From assembly GCA_900542565.1 (NCBI GenBank), contig UQOC01000036.1, positions 1-21,620 of the forward strand: 21,620 nt of DNA. Reading direction: 5' to 3'. Shown here piece after piece: positions 1-7,054 of the stretch. Below the pieces are notes generated by a model. It saw nothing but the letters and a program-made list of their open reading frames with translations. It was not told where the DNA came from and made no database searches. Numbering within the stretch: position 1 is the stretch's first letter; the number at the start of each line of letters is the position of its first letter. This DNA is from an uncultured Eubacteriales bacterium. Its GTDB lineage: Bacteria > Bacillota > Clostridia > Peptostreptococcales > Anaerovoracaceae. A program made the translations under genes and the position numbers.

Positions 1-51
1 ATAGACACTCCAATTGCAGAGCATCTGATCGTCGAGTTGTATTCCAAGTAA
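1..51 (+). CDS. rpsD: 30S ribosomal protein S4, C-terminal end (partial)
   Basis: Only the last 16 codons and the TAA stop are present. Frame 1 reads IDTPIAEHLIVELYSK then stop, which matches the conserved end of bacterial S4 (…LIVELYSK). S4 is a primary 16S rRNA binding protein of the small subunit. The gene order S4-RpoA-L17 is standard for the end of the alpha operon in Bacillota, which supports the call despite the short fragment. The 5' part lies outside the window. Confidence 0.85.
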   Translation: MDTPIAEHLIVELYSK

Positions 52-107
52 TAGCATTTAGCAGCGCAAGTTAATGGCAAAACTTGGAATGAAAGGGAGG
101 GTTTTGA

Positions 108-1052
108 GTGATAGAAATCGAAAAACCAACAATCAATAAATATATTGATGAAGACGGATGTTACGGTAAGTTCGTAGTGGAGCCTCTCGAAAGAGGCTAC
201 GGTACAACCCTCGGAAATGCTCTGAGAAGGATCCTTCTCAGCTCACTGCCGGGAGCTGCCGTTACATCGGTAAAGATCGACGGTATACTTCACGAGTTTT
301 CTACAATACCGGGAGTAAAAGAAGATGTCACAGAGATCATACTTAACTTGAAGAAGCTTGCTGTCAGATTAGAAGGTGAAAATACAAAGAGAGCCATAAT
401 CAATGCTGTAGGCCCTAAAGAAGTGACTGCTGCCGACATCATAGGCGATTCGGATATCGAGATATTCAATCAGGATCTTCATATCGCCACTCTTGAAGAA
501 AATGCTACTCTCGTAATGGAGATCAACTTTGCAAGAGGCAGGGGATATGTCCCGGCTGAGCAGAACAAGACCGAGAGCACACCGATTTCTGTAATACCTG
601 TAGACTCCATTTACACGCCGGTGAGAAAAGTCAACTTCACCGTTGAAAACACCCGTGTGGGACAGGTAACAGACTATGACAGGCTTGTTCTTGAGATCTG
701 GACTGACGGTTCCATCACTCCTGAGGAAGGCGTATCAATAGGTGCAAAGATAATGCAGGAACACCTGAACCTGTTTATCCAGCTTACAGATACCACCGAC
801 GCAATGGAGATCATGGTAGAAAAAGAAGAAGACCAGAAAGAAAAAGCTCTTGAGATGACCATCGAAGAACTTGAACTTTCTGTGCGCTCCTTCAACTGCC
901 TCAAGAGAGCCGCTATCAATACGGTAGAAGAGCTTACTCAAAAGACAGAAGAGGACATGATGAAAGTCAGGAACCTTGGAAAGAAATCTCTTGACGAAGT
1001 AAAAGCTAAATTGGAAGAATTAGGACTTGGCCTCAAGCCAAGCGATGAATAA
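108..1052 (+). CDS. rpoA: DNA-directed RNA polymerase subunit alpha
   Basis: 314-residue alpha subunit, the usual length. It nucleates assembly of RNA polymerase through its N-terminal domain and contacts UP elements and activators through its C-terminal domain. The assembly-domain signature [18 protein letters not shown] lies near residues 29-46. An acidic linker rich in E and K (around 237-247) leads to the C-terminal helix-hairpin-helix domain, with [14 protein letters not shown] and the final [13 protein letters not shown] motif. The start is GTG at 108, set 7 nt after GGGAGG (95-100). It begins MIEIEKP, as in family members. It follows rpsD by 56 nt and is presumably co-transcribed with the ribosomal operon. 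Confidence 0.98.
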   Translation: MIEIEKPTINKYIDEDGCYGKFVVEPLERGYGTTLGNALRRILLSSLPGAAVTSVKIDGILHEFSTIPGVKEDVTEIILNLKKLAVRLEGENTKRAIINAVGPKEVTAADIIGDSDIEIFNQDLHIATLEENATLVMEINFARGRGYVPAEQNKTESTPISVIPVDSIYTPVRKVNFTVENTRVGQVTDYDRLVLEIWTDGSITPEEGVSIGAKIMQEHLNLFIQLTDTTDAMEIMVEKEEDQKEKALEMTIEELELSVRSFNCLKRAAINTVEELTQKTEEDMMKVRNLGKKSLDEVKAKLEELGLGLKPSDE

Positions 1053-1076
1053 TTCGCTGGAAAGGAGAATCTAAGA

Positions 1077-1418
1077 ATGCCAGGATACAGAAAACTGGGA
1101 AGACCTTCAGCTCATAGGAAGTCCATGCTCAGAAATCTTGTTACCGATCTGTTCAGAGAGGGCAGGATCCAGACCACCGACTGCAGAGCTAAGGAAGCCA
1201 GAAGAGAAGCAGAAAAACTGATCACTTTGGCAAAGCGCGGAGACCTTCACGCAAGAAGACAGGCTCTTGCTTTTATCTTCGATGAGAGCGTTGTGACCAA
1301 GCTCTTTGACGAGATTGCGCCAAAATATGAAGACAGAAACGGCGGATACACAAGGATCCTCAAGCTGGGACCTCGCCAGGGCGACAACGCCGAGGTAGTG
1401 TTCCTGGAGCTGGTATAG
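1077..1418 (+). CDS. rplQ: 50S ribosomal protein L17
   Basis: 113 residues, typical of L17. It begins [20 protein letters not shown], the invariant start of the family, and ends in the conserved EVVFLELV. L17 binds 23S rRNA near the exit tunnel. The start ATG is preceded by AAAGGAG (1061-1067). It lies 24 nt after rpoA and is the last gene of the alpha operon, followed directly by an intrinsic terminator. In many clostridia an ECF transporter operon follows rplQ. Here an unrelated catabolic operon follows, so this is a rearrangement point relative to that common order. Confidence 0.98.
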   Translation: MPGYRKLGRPSAHRKSMLRNLVTDLFREGRIQTTDCRAKEARREAEKLITLAKRGDLHARRQALAFIFDESVVTKLFDEIAPKYEDRNGGYTRILKLGPRQGDNAEVVFLELV

Positions 1419-1435
1419 TTTCTGAAAAGATAATA

Positions 1436-1481
1436 AAAGGACATCATCGATCCCGTAAGGGAACGGCGGTGTCCTTTTTTT
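1436..1481 (+). terminator. Intrinsic terminator of the rpsD-rpoA-rplQ operon
   Basis: The arms AAAGGACATC (1436-1445) and GGTGTCCTTT (1468-1477) pair over 10 bp with one G-T. The loop holds a small inner hairpin TCCC-GTAA-GGGA (1451-1462). A T-run continues to 1481. It begins 17 nt after the rplQ stop. Confidence 0.9.
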
Positions 1482-1490
1482 CGTTGTGGA

Positions 1491-1555
1491 ATCCCAGAGA
1501 CAGGGGACTCTTTCTGCTGCAGCATCCCGGAGACAGAGGTGATCCTGCCTGCTGC
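1491..1555. repeat. Degenerate tandem repeat, two copies of about 30 bp
   Basis: Copy 1 is 1491-1520 and copy 2 is 1524-1555. Both run ATCCC[A/G]GAGACAG[G/A]GG … CTGCTGC with a few substitutions and a 2-nt indel. A perfect 10-bp palindrome TGCTGCAGCA (1515-1524) bridges the copies. The repeats sit between the ribosomal terminator and the promoter of the catabolic operon, outside any credible gene. Function unknown. Confidence 0.55.
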
Positions 1556-1603
1556 CCTATGGGTTCCTTTTGTTTTGCTCCGCCTCTCTTTTACAAAGAA
1601 TAT

Positions 1604-1611
1604 TGTATACA
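1604..1611. promoter_or_regulatory. TGTATACA palindrome, candidate operator (distal)
   Basis: A perfect 8-bp palindrome preceded by TAT. The same 8-mer recurs at 1727-1734 in the same intergenic region, 14 nt upstream of the -35 box. Two identical dyads upstream of a regulator gene suggest binding sites for the IclR protein or another dimeric repressor. This is inference only. Confidence 0.35.
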
Positions 1612-1726
1612 CACCGTCGCTGCAAGTTCCATACAATAAAACCAATATTTTCCTATGCAGAATGCAAAAAATACAGCCAGAAGCCACAAAAATAGTGTTA
1701 AAACCACACAAAATACACAAGTATTC

Positions 1727-1734
1727 TGTATACA
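1727..1734. promoter_or_regulatory. TGTATACA palindrome, candidate operator (proximal)
   Basis: Second exact copy of the TGTATACA dyad, ending 13 nt before the -35 hexamer of the IclR-operon promoter. That position suits either an activator or a repressor. The surrounding DNA (about 1655-1747) is A-rich and otherwise holds nothing recognisable. Confidence 0.4.
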
Positions 1735-1747
1735 TTACCAAAAAATA

Positions 1748-1776
1748 TTGACTCCAGGCATACAGACTCCTATAAT
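1748..1776 (+). promoter_or_regulatory. Sigma-A promoter of the IclR/catabolic operon
   Basis: TTGACT (1748-1753), a 17-nt spacer, then TATAAT (1771-1776): a near-consensus -35 and a perfect -10. Predicted transcription start is near 1783, giving a leader of about 25 nt that holds only the AAGGAG ribosome binding site. No terminator is visible from here to 9681, so the six genes can form one transcript. Confidence 0.8.
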
Positions 1777-1808
1777 ACAGGTAACAAAGGGAAAAGGAGT
1801 TTTATGTG

Positions 1809-2615
1809 ATGAAACGCCAGACCAGAGATATGAACGATTATAACATCCGTTCAGTGGAGAGAGCGCTCAGGGCTCTGCAATGTTTCAGCGGCAGCATGCG
1901 GGAGATCTCTCTGATGGAATTTTCCAGACGGCTGGAACTCAACAAGAGTACCGCTTTCCGTATACTTGCCACGCTAAGGAATGCGGGTTTTTTGGAAATG
2001 ACAGACGACGGAAGATACAGGCTTGGCGCTGAGATCGCAAGACTCGGCAGGCTGACCGACAGCGACGGTTTTCTCAAAAGGGAATCGCAGCCTACGCTGA
2101 AGAAATTGGCAAAACTGAGCGGAGAGACGCTGTCTATCTGTAAATATGATAACGGAAGGATGGCCTGCATATCCAAGATCGAAAGCCAGCATGTGCTCAA
2201 ATGCATCTGCGTCTTGGATTCAGATATCCCTATGTTAAAAGGAGCTACCGGGAAGGTTGTCGCAGCACATCTCCCGCAAGAGGAACTCAGACGCTGCATA
2301 CAGATCCAGAAAATGGCCGGGAATCCGGTCAGCGACCCCATACAGCTTGAGGCTGATTTTAAGAAGATCCGAAAGAACGGATATTATATCAGCCACAGCG
2401 AGTATGACGAACGGATCAATGCGCTGGGGGTACCCATTTTCGGAAAATACGGGGAAGTTGTCGGAAGCCTGAGCATAGTCGGCCCCGACAGCCGCTTTGT
2501 AGACGATGCCATTATTAAGATTTTACCTGATGTTTTACAGGAAGTAAAAGACTTGTCCAAAAGAATGGGTTACGAAGAACCGGCTCCGGAAAAAGATATA
2601 GCTGTAAATGCTTAA
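1809..2615 (+). CDS. IclR family transcriptional regulator
   Basis: About 268 residues with the two-domain IclR layout. An N-terminal winged helix-turn-helix (roughly residues 11-65: SVERALRALQCF … LNKSTAFRILATL … RYRLG) is followed by an effector-binding GAF-like domain (about 80-250), with GATGKVVAAHLP and the closing GVPIFGKYGEVVGSLSI segment typical of the family. IclR proteins bind small catabolic intermediates; E. coli AllR, which controls allantoin use, is one. Starts at GTG 1806 and ATG 1809 are both possible in this frame. I prefer ATG, 9 nt after AAGGAG (1794-1799). As first gene behind the promoter it is probably autoregulated and controls the genes that follow. The ligand is unknown. 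Confidence 0.93.
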   Translation: MKRQTRDMNDYNIRSVERALRALQCFSGSMREISLMEFSRRLELNKSTAFRILATLRNAGFLEMTDDGRYRLGAEIARLGRLTDSDGFLKRESQPTLKKLAKLSGETLSICKYDNGRMACISKIESQHVLKCICVLDSDIPMLKGATGKVVAAHLPQEELRRCIQIQKMAGNPVSDPIQLEADFKKIRKNGYYISHSEYDERINALGVPIFGKYGEVVGSLSIVGPDSRFVDDAIIKILPDVLQEVKDLSKRMGYEEPAPEKDIAVNA

Positions 2616-2654
2616 TCTTACTTGGATCGGCCCACGATCAGAAAGGAAAACATT

Positions 2655-4244
2655 ATGGAAAGCTATGGAATTTTAGCATTGCTGCCTGCAGCCATTGTTA
2701 TCACCCTGGCTCTGGTAACAAAAAAGACCCACCTTTCACTGGTTATCGGAATTTTTGTGGGAGTGGTCATATTGTGCGGAGGAAATCCGCTCACTGCCTT
2801 CCCTATCATGTTCAGAGACTATATAATACCGCCTCTGACCAGTGAGAGCAATATCAGAACGCTCATAATCATAGTTGTGATACAGGGCATGGCCAAGATG
2901 CTCAGGATCACAGGAGCCGGCCCGGCCATGGCAAATGCCATAAAGCGGATAGTCAAGACAAAGCGTGGCGCAGAAACAGTGACTACCGTAGCCGGATTTG
3001 CATTTATCTACACCGAACCTTGTTTCCTGCTGGGCGTTGTAATGAGACCTATAACAGAGGCATACAGGGTAACAAAGATCAAGCTGGCTTACATATGCGA
3101 CTCTCTGGGATGCAACATGGCCGCATTGTCACCTATATGCAGCTACGGACCATATTATGTGGGACTCATTGCCGTTGAGCTGGCTGCACTTGGACTTCCG
3201 GGAGACGGATGGAATGTATACGGGGAATACTGGACTCATAACTTCTATGCCATACTGGCCATCCTGCTGGTATATTTCGTATGTATCACAGGTAAGGATA
3301 TAGGGAAGCTTTATCTGGCTGAAAAGAGGGCAGATGTTACAGGAAGGCTCATAGGTCCTGGAGAAGTTCCTGTAGTTCCTGATAATCCGGAAGATATCCC
3401 TTCTGATGAGGAAAAGTTCCCGCTGAGAAACTTTGCCATCCCTATGATAACCATGCTGGTAGTCCTGCTGGGATGCGCTTTCTGGGAAGGAAATGTGATC
3501 GAGAACGGAGTAGTAGGAGCATTCAGAAACTGCACCATAACCCTTGATATAATATGCGGACTGACCGCAGCAGGACTTTCTTCCGTAGTGGTCGGCGCCT
3601 GCCAGAAGAGATTCTCAATCATCGAAGGATTCCAGAAATGGCTGGATGGCTGCTGTGTAGCCCTCAATGTAGTATTGATACTGGTGCTGGCATGGGCTCT
3701 TTCCAGCGTATCAGGGGCTCTGGACCTGAGCGGAGTCGTTGCAGGATTCGTTGACTCCATCGGAGTATCTCCGAGCATCATCCCTGCCTTCATCTTCCTT
3801 GCCGGAGCTGTCATGTCATTTGCAACAGGAAGCTCATGGGGAACTACAGCCCTGCTGATGCCAATAGCTGTGCCTATCTGCTATGATTACGGCCTTGGGA
3901 TCGGCATCGGTGCGGCTGCTGCCGTAGCAGGCGGACTGTTCGGCGATCACTGTTCACCGATATCCGATACGACCATCAAAGCCTCGATGGCATCCGGAAG
4001 CGACCACATGGCGCATGTAACCACACAGATACCTTATGCTGTTACTGCCGGTGTAGGCACCTTCATCGCATATCTGGTTGATGGACTGACCGGAAGCCTG
4101 ATCGTAGGTATTGTCGTAGGACTTGCGATCATGATCGGAGCGATAATGGTACAGAACAGGATGGCTGTGAACAAATACAAGGATTACGACTTTGACGCTG
4201 AGATAGCGCAAAGCGGCGATCAAGCTGAGACTGCGGGGGCATGA
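2655..4244 (+). CDS. NhaC-family Na+/H+ (substrate/ion) antiporter
   Basis: 529 residues, almost wholly hydrophobic with about a dozen membrane spans, so an inner-membrane transporter. NhaC-superfamily signatures are clear: GSSWGTTALLMPIAVP from residue 392 and GDHCSPISDTT from residue 430, followed by SGSDHMAHVTTQIPYA. I start it at ATG 2655 (MESYGILALLPA), behind AAAGG (2642-2646). The longer frame from TTG 2622 adds polar residues with no ribosome site. Members exchange Na+ for protons or organic substrates (MleN swaps malate and lactate). Placed between the regulator and three hydrolases, it more likely imports the pathway substrate or exports a product than acts in pH homeostasis. That role is inferred. 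Confidence 0.9.
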   Translation: MESYGILALLPAAIVITLALVTKKTHLSLVIGIFVGVVILCGGNPLTAFPIMFRDYIIPPLTSESNIRTLIIIVVIQGMAKMLRITGAGPAMANAIKRIVKTKRGAETVTTVAGFAFIYTEPCFLLGVVMRPITEAYRVTKIKLAYICDSLGCNMAALSPICSYGPYYVGLIAVELAALGLPGDGWNVYGEYWTHNFYAILAILLVYFVCITGKDIGKLYLAEKRADVTGRLIGPGEVPVVPDNPEDIPSDEEKFPLRNFAIPMITMLVVLLGCAFWEGNVIENGVVGAFRNCTITLDIICGLTAAGLSSVVVGACQKRFSIIEGFQKWLDGCCVALNVVLILVLAWALSSVSGALDLSGVVAGFVDSIGVSPSIIPAFIFLAGAVMSFATGSSWGTTALLMPIAVPICYDYGLGIGIGAAAAVAGGLFGDHCSPISDTTIKASMASGSDHMAHVTTQIPYAVTAGVGTFIAYLVDGLTGSLIVGIVVGLAIMIGAIMVQNRMAVNKYKDYDFDAEIAQSGDQAETAGA

Positions 4245-4268
4245 TGCCCCCCGTTTGCCCAGAGGGCA
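4235..4268 (+). other. Pair of small hairpins between antiporter and amidohydrolase genes
   Basis: GGGGGC (4235-4240) pairs with GCCCCC (4246-4251) around the TGA stop codon of the antiporter gene. TGCCC (4256-4260) then pairs with GGGCA (4264-4268), just before the TAAAGGAG ribosome site of the next gene. There is no T-run, so this is not an intrinsic terminator. It could mark an mRNA processing or stabilising site, or uncouple translation. Confidence 0.45.
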
Positions 4269-4283
4269 TAAAGGAGTCAGACC

Positions 4284-5708
4284 ATGAAAAAGATTGATAT
4301 GATCGTAGAAACTCACCACATGTTTACCATGAAGGGAGACGGTGTGGGTTATGAAGAAGGCAAGGTTGTGGCAGTCGACAAAGGCAAGATCGTTGCCATA
4401 GGAACAAAAGGAGAGATAGCAAAAGCGTATGAGGCTGATGAAGTTATCGACGGCAGCGGTCATATAGTTTTGCCGGGACTCATTGACGCCCATATGCATA
4501 CCACTTCATCCGCGCTCAGAGGAGTAGCCCAGGATGTGAGCAACTGGATGATGCATGGAGCAGGGCCTTTCCTGACCAATGCGACCAGGCAGACCCGTGC
4601 CGCCAGCGGAAGGCTGGGCATTGCAGAGGCCGTTATGAACGGGACTACCACCATAGGCGACGAAGGTCCTTTTGAAGGGCCGGTATGTGAGTTTGTCAAT
4701 GAGATCGGAGTCAGAGGAAATATAGGGTGCCGTATCAGGAGCGCCATAGACAGAGTATATGCTCCGGGAGAGCTTTACGATTATGACAAGGATTATACCG
4801 AAGAAACCCTTGGAGAAGCAAAGGAGATCTTCAAAAAATGGCATATGGCAGGCGATGGCAGGATAAGAGTGATGTTTGCGCCTCAGGGGCCTGATTTCGT
4901 CAGCGAGGAAACGCTGTATGAGGCACAGCAGCTTGCCAGTGAAAACAACACCTTCATGTATATGCATCTGTCTCAGGGAGACAGAGAAACGAAGCAGATG
5001 ATGATGCGCTACGGGATGCGCAGCATAGACTGGCTGGAAGAAAGAGGTCTCCTTGATGACCGTCTTATAGGGATACATCTTACAAATGCACAGGAATACG
5101 AAGTGAAAAAGGTCACAGACCACGGCGCCAGGATGGTCGTATGTACCACCGCCATAGGTGTGATCGATGGTATCGTACCGCCTGCCAAACAGTTCCAGGA
5201 TTTTGGCGGAAGAGTGGCCCTTGGCAGCGATCAGGCCAACGGGAACAACGAACACAGCATTTTCAATGAAATGCGTATGACTGCCATACTCAACAAGGTA
5301 AAATACGAGGATCCGGAAGTCATGCCATGCTGGAAAGTGCTGAGGATGGCCACCATAGAAGGCGCAAAAGCTCTGGGACTTGATGATGTGACAGGCTCCA
5401 TAGAAGTCGGCAAAGATGCCGATATGATACTTGTTAAGACTGATGTACCTGCAATGCAGCCGATATACACAAGACCGATGAGGAACATAGTGCCAAATCT
5501 GGTATATGCGGCCAACGGACGGGATGTGGATACAGTGATCTCAGGAGGAAAGGTCATCGTAAGGAACAGAAAACCTGTAACTTTCGACCTTGAAAAGATC
5601 TTTGCCGAAGCCCAGGCTGCAGCTGATGAACTTGTGCCGGCAGCCGAAGCGAAATTCTGGGAAGTAAACGGTGCAAATGCAAGATATATGAAAGAGGGAA
5701 AGCTTTAA
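4284..5708 (+). CDS. Metal-dependent amidohydrolase, SsnA/AtzA/cytosine-deaminase-like
   Basis: 474 residues, the usual length of the subtype-III amidohydrolase group (MTA/SAH deaminase, guanine deaminase, AtzA/TrzN, SsnA). Visible metal-site residues are H70-x-H72 (in LPGLIDAHMHT), H228 (MYMHLSQGDRE), H265 (GIHLTNA) and D316 (LGSDQANGNNE). Such enzymes remove an amino or other group from N-heterocycles in the cytosol. The catalytic Glu usually three residues after the third His is Gln231 here, which may mean altered chemistry. The C-terminus (MATIEGAKALGLDD … GSIEVGKDADMILV) returns to the beta-sandwich domain typical of the fold. ATG 4284 follows AAAGGAG (4271-4277). Substrate unknown; it shares an operon with ring-opening and carbamoyl-removing enzymes. 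Confidence 0.9.
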   Translation: MKKIDMIVETHHMFTMKGDGVGYEEGKVVAVDKGKIVAIGTKGEIAKAYEADEVIDGSGHIVLPGLIDAHMHTTSSALRGVAQDVSNWMMHGAGPFLTNATRQTRAASGRLGIAEAVMNGTTTIGDEGPFEGPVCEFVNEIGVRGNIGCRIRSAIDRVYAPGELYDYDKDYTEETLGEAKEIFKKWHMAGDGRIRVMFAPQGPDFVSEETLYEAQQLASENNTFMYMHLSQGDRETKQMMMRYGMRSIDWLEERGLLDDRLIGIHLTNAQEYEVKKVTDHGARMVVCTTAIGVIDGIVPPAKQFQDFGGRVALGSDQANGNNEHSIFNEMRMTAILNKVKYEDPEVMPCWKVLRMATIEGAKALGLDDVTGSIEVGKDADMILVKTDVPAMQPIYTRPMRNIVPNLVYAANGRDVDTVISGGKVIVRNRKPVTFDLEKIFAEAQAAADELVPAAEAKFWEVNGANARYMKEGKL

Positions 5709-5719
5709 GCTTTCCCTTT
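5693..5719 (+). other. Stop-codon-spanning hairpin after the amidohydrolase gene
   Basis: GGGAAAGCT (5696-5704) and AGCTTTCCC (5708-5716) form a perfect 9-bp stem with loop TTA. It extends to about 12 bp with flanking A-T and G-T pairs and contains the TAA stop (5706-5708). Only TTT then G follow, so it is a weak terminator at best. Attenuation or mRNA processing within the operon is possible. Confidence 0.5.
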
Positions 5720-5749
5720 GGCAGCAAAACGCAAAAAAGGAGAACAGTC

Positions 5750-7045
5750 ATGGCCGATAAGATAACTTTTACTGCGGCAGGAGATGTGTTCATGAACAGG
5801 CCTCTGCCGGAAACAGGGTACAAAGGCCTGGATGAAATTTCTGAACTGATAAGGGGATCAGAAGTCAGGTTTGCCAATCTGGAAACCACAGTCCACGACA
5901 GGGAGGGATACCCTTATCCTTTCAGCGGAGGAACATGGGCCATGGCATCACCGCAGATACTGGAGGATCTGAAAAAATTCGGATTCAATATTTACAATGC
6001 CGCAAATAACCATTCAATGGATTACAGCCACAACGGCCTTGAAGCAACCATCAGGCATCTGAAAGAACATGATATCAGGTTTGCAGGCATAGGAATGAAC
6101 CTGGCAGATGCGGCGGCTCCGGTATATCTGGAATGCAGGCAGGGGCGAGCGGCGCTGATAGCAGCTACAGCCACTTTCCATGAGGCATGGGCAGCCGGCA
6201 GCCAGAGGATGGATATGCAGGGAAGGCCGGGAGTAAATCCGCTGCGGCACATTGAAAAATTTTTTGTTACAAAAGACCAGATCAAGGCCCTCAGGGATAT
6301 AGCCCGCGGCACGCTCATAGACGCACAGCAGGAACTGGATATAAAAGAAGGATTTGCAGTTGAGACGCCGGGCTCATTTAAGTTTGCAGGCCGTGATTTT
6401 GAGGAATCGGATAAGACCTATAAGCAGACTGTCCCTGACAAAAGGGATATGGACAGGATAAGCGCCTCGATCAAAGAGGCGGGATCACAGGCCGATTGTG
6501 TTCTGGTCAGCATCCATTCCCACGAGCTTGGCGGGCTGCGCAAAGATTATCCGGCGGAATTCCTCAGGACTTTTGCCCGCAGCTGCATAGATGCAGGAGC
6601 CTCGGCAGTCATCGGCCACGGCCCCCATGTACTGAGAGGCATAGAGATGTATAAAGGCGGCGTGATCTTTTACAGCCTGGGGAATTTTATATTTGAAAAC
6701 GATACTACAACGCATCAGCCGGCTGATTTTTATGAGAAGTACGGAATGCCGCCGGACTCCCAGGTCGGTGCGGGCATGGATAAAAGGAGCAGAGGCGGCA
6801 AAGCAGGACTGGGAGTAAACAAAGATGTGTGGAATTCCGTGATCGCCAGATGGACATGGGAGAGCGGAAAGATCAAAAGGATATATCTGCATCCTATAAC
6901 CCTCGACCAGGAACTTTCCCGTTATCGCAGAGGACTGCCCCGGCTTACAGGCGATGAGGCAGTGCTGGCACAGATGCAGGAACTGTGCAGGGAAATGGAT
7001 ACCGGGCTGACAATACGAGACGGCATAGGATACATAGATATTTAG
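5750..7045 (+). CDS. CapA-family (PGA_cap) metallophosphoesterase-fold protein, cytosolic
   Basis: 431 residues matching the CapA/PgsA domain of the calcineurin-like metallophosphoesterase fold. Metal-site motifs are G11-D12, N43-L-E45, N86-N87-H88 with D91, H256-S-H258-E259, and G289-H290-G-P-H293 followed by the classic YSLGNFIFE. Classical CapA proteins are membrane-anchored and assist poly-gamma-glutamate export. This one has no signal peptide or membrane segment and starts straight into the fold, so it should be cytosolic. No capB/capC/capD-like gene lies nearby. It sits between two amidohydrolases in a catabolic operon, so a hydrolase or accessory role on the pathway substrate is more likely than capsule synthesis. 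ATG 5750 follows AAAAAAGGAG. The exact reaction is unknown. Confidence 0.85.
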   Translation: MADKITFTAAGDVFMNRPLPETGYKGLDEISELIRGSEVRFANLETTVHDREGYPYPFSGGTWAMASPQILEDLKKFGFNIYNAANNHSMDYSHNGLEATIRHLKEHDIRFAGIGMNLADAAAPVYLECRQGRAALIAATATFHEAWAAGSQRMDMQGRPGVNPLRHIEKFFVTKDQIKALRDIARGTLIDAQQELDIKEGFAVETPGSFKFAGRDFEESDKTYKQTVPDKRDMDRISASIKEAGSQADCVLVSIHSHELGGLRKDYPAEFLRTFARSCIDAGASAVIGHGPHVLRGIEMYKGGVIFYSLGNFIFENDTTTHQPADFYEKYGMPPDSQVGAGMDKRSRGGKAGLGVNKDVWNSVIARWTWESGKIKRIYLHPITLDQELSRYRRGLPRLTGDEAVLAQMQELCREMDTGLTIRDGIGYIDI

Positions 7046-7054
7046 GAGGACAGT

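Noticed and set aside
1539..1843. Small plus-strand frames in the rplQ-iclR intergenic region
   Set aside because: No ribosome sites. They run over A-rich DNA, the promoter and into the IclR gene in another frame.
4235..4251. Intrinsic terminator splitting the catabolic operon
   Set aside because: There is no T-run after the stem and the next ribosome site follows within 30 nt.
4506..5255. Long minus-strand open frame (249 codons) opposite the amidohydrolase
   Set aside because: It lies wholly within a well-supported plus-strand gene, has no ribosome site, and its translation shows no family features. It reflects codon bias of the real gene.
5750..7045. Poly-gamma-glutamate capsule synthesis
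   Set aside because: No capB/capC/capD partners, no membrane anchor, and the neighbours are catabolic hydrolases. The CapA fold is kept as the call, not the capsule role.
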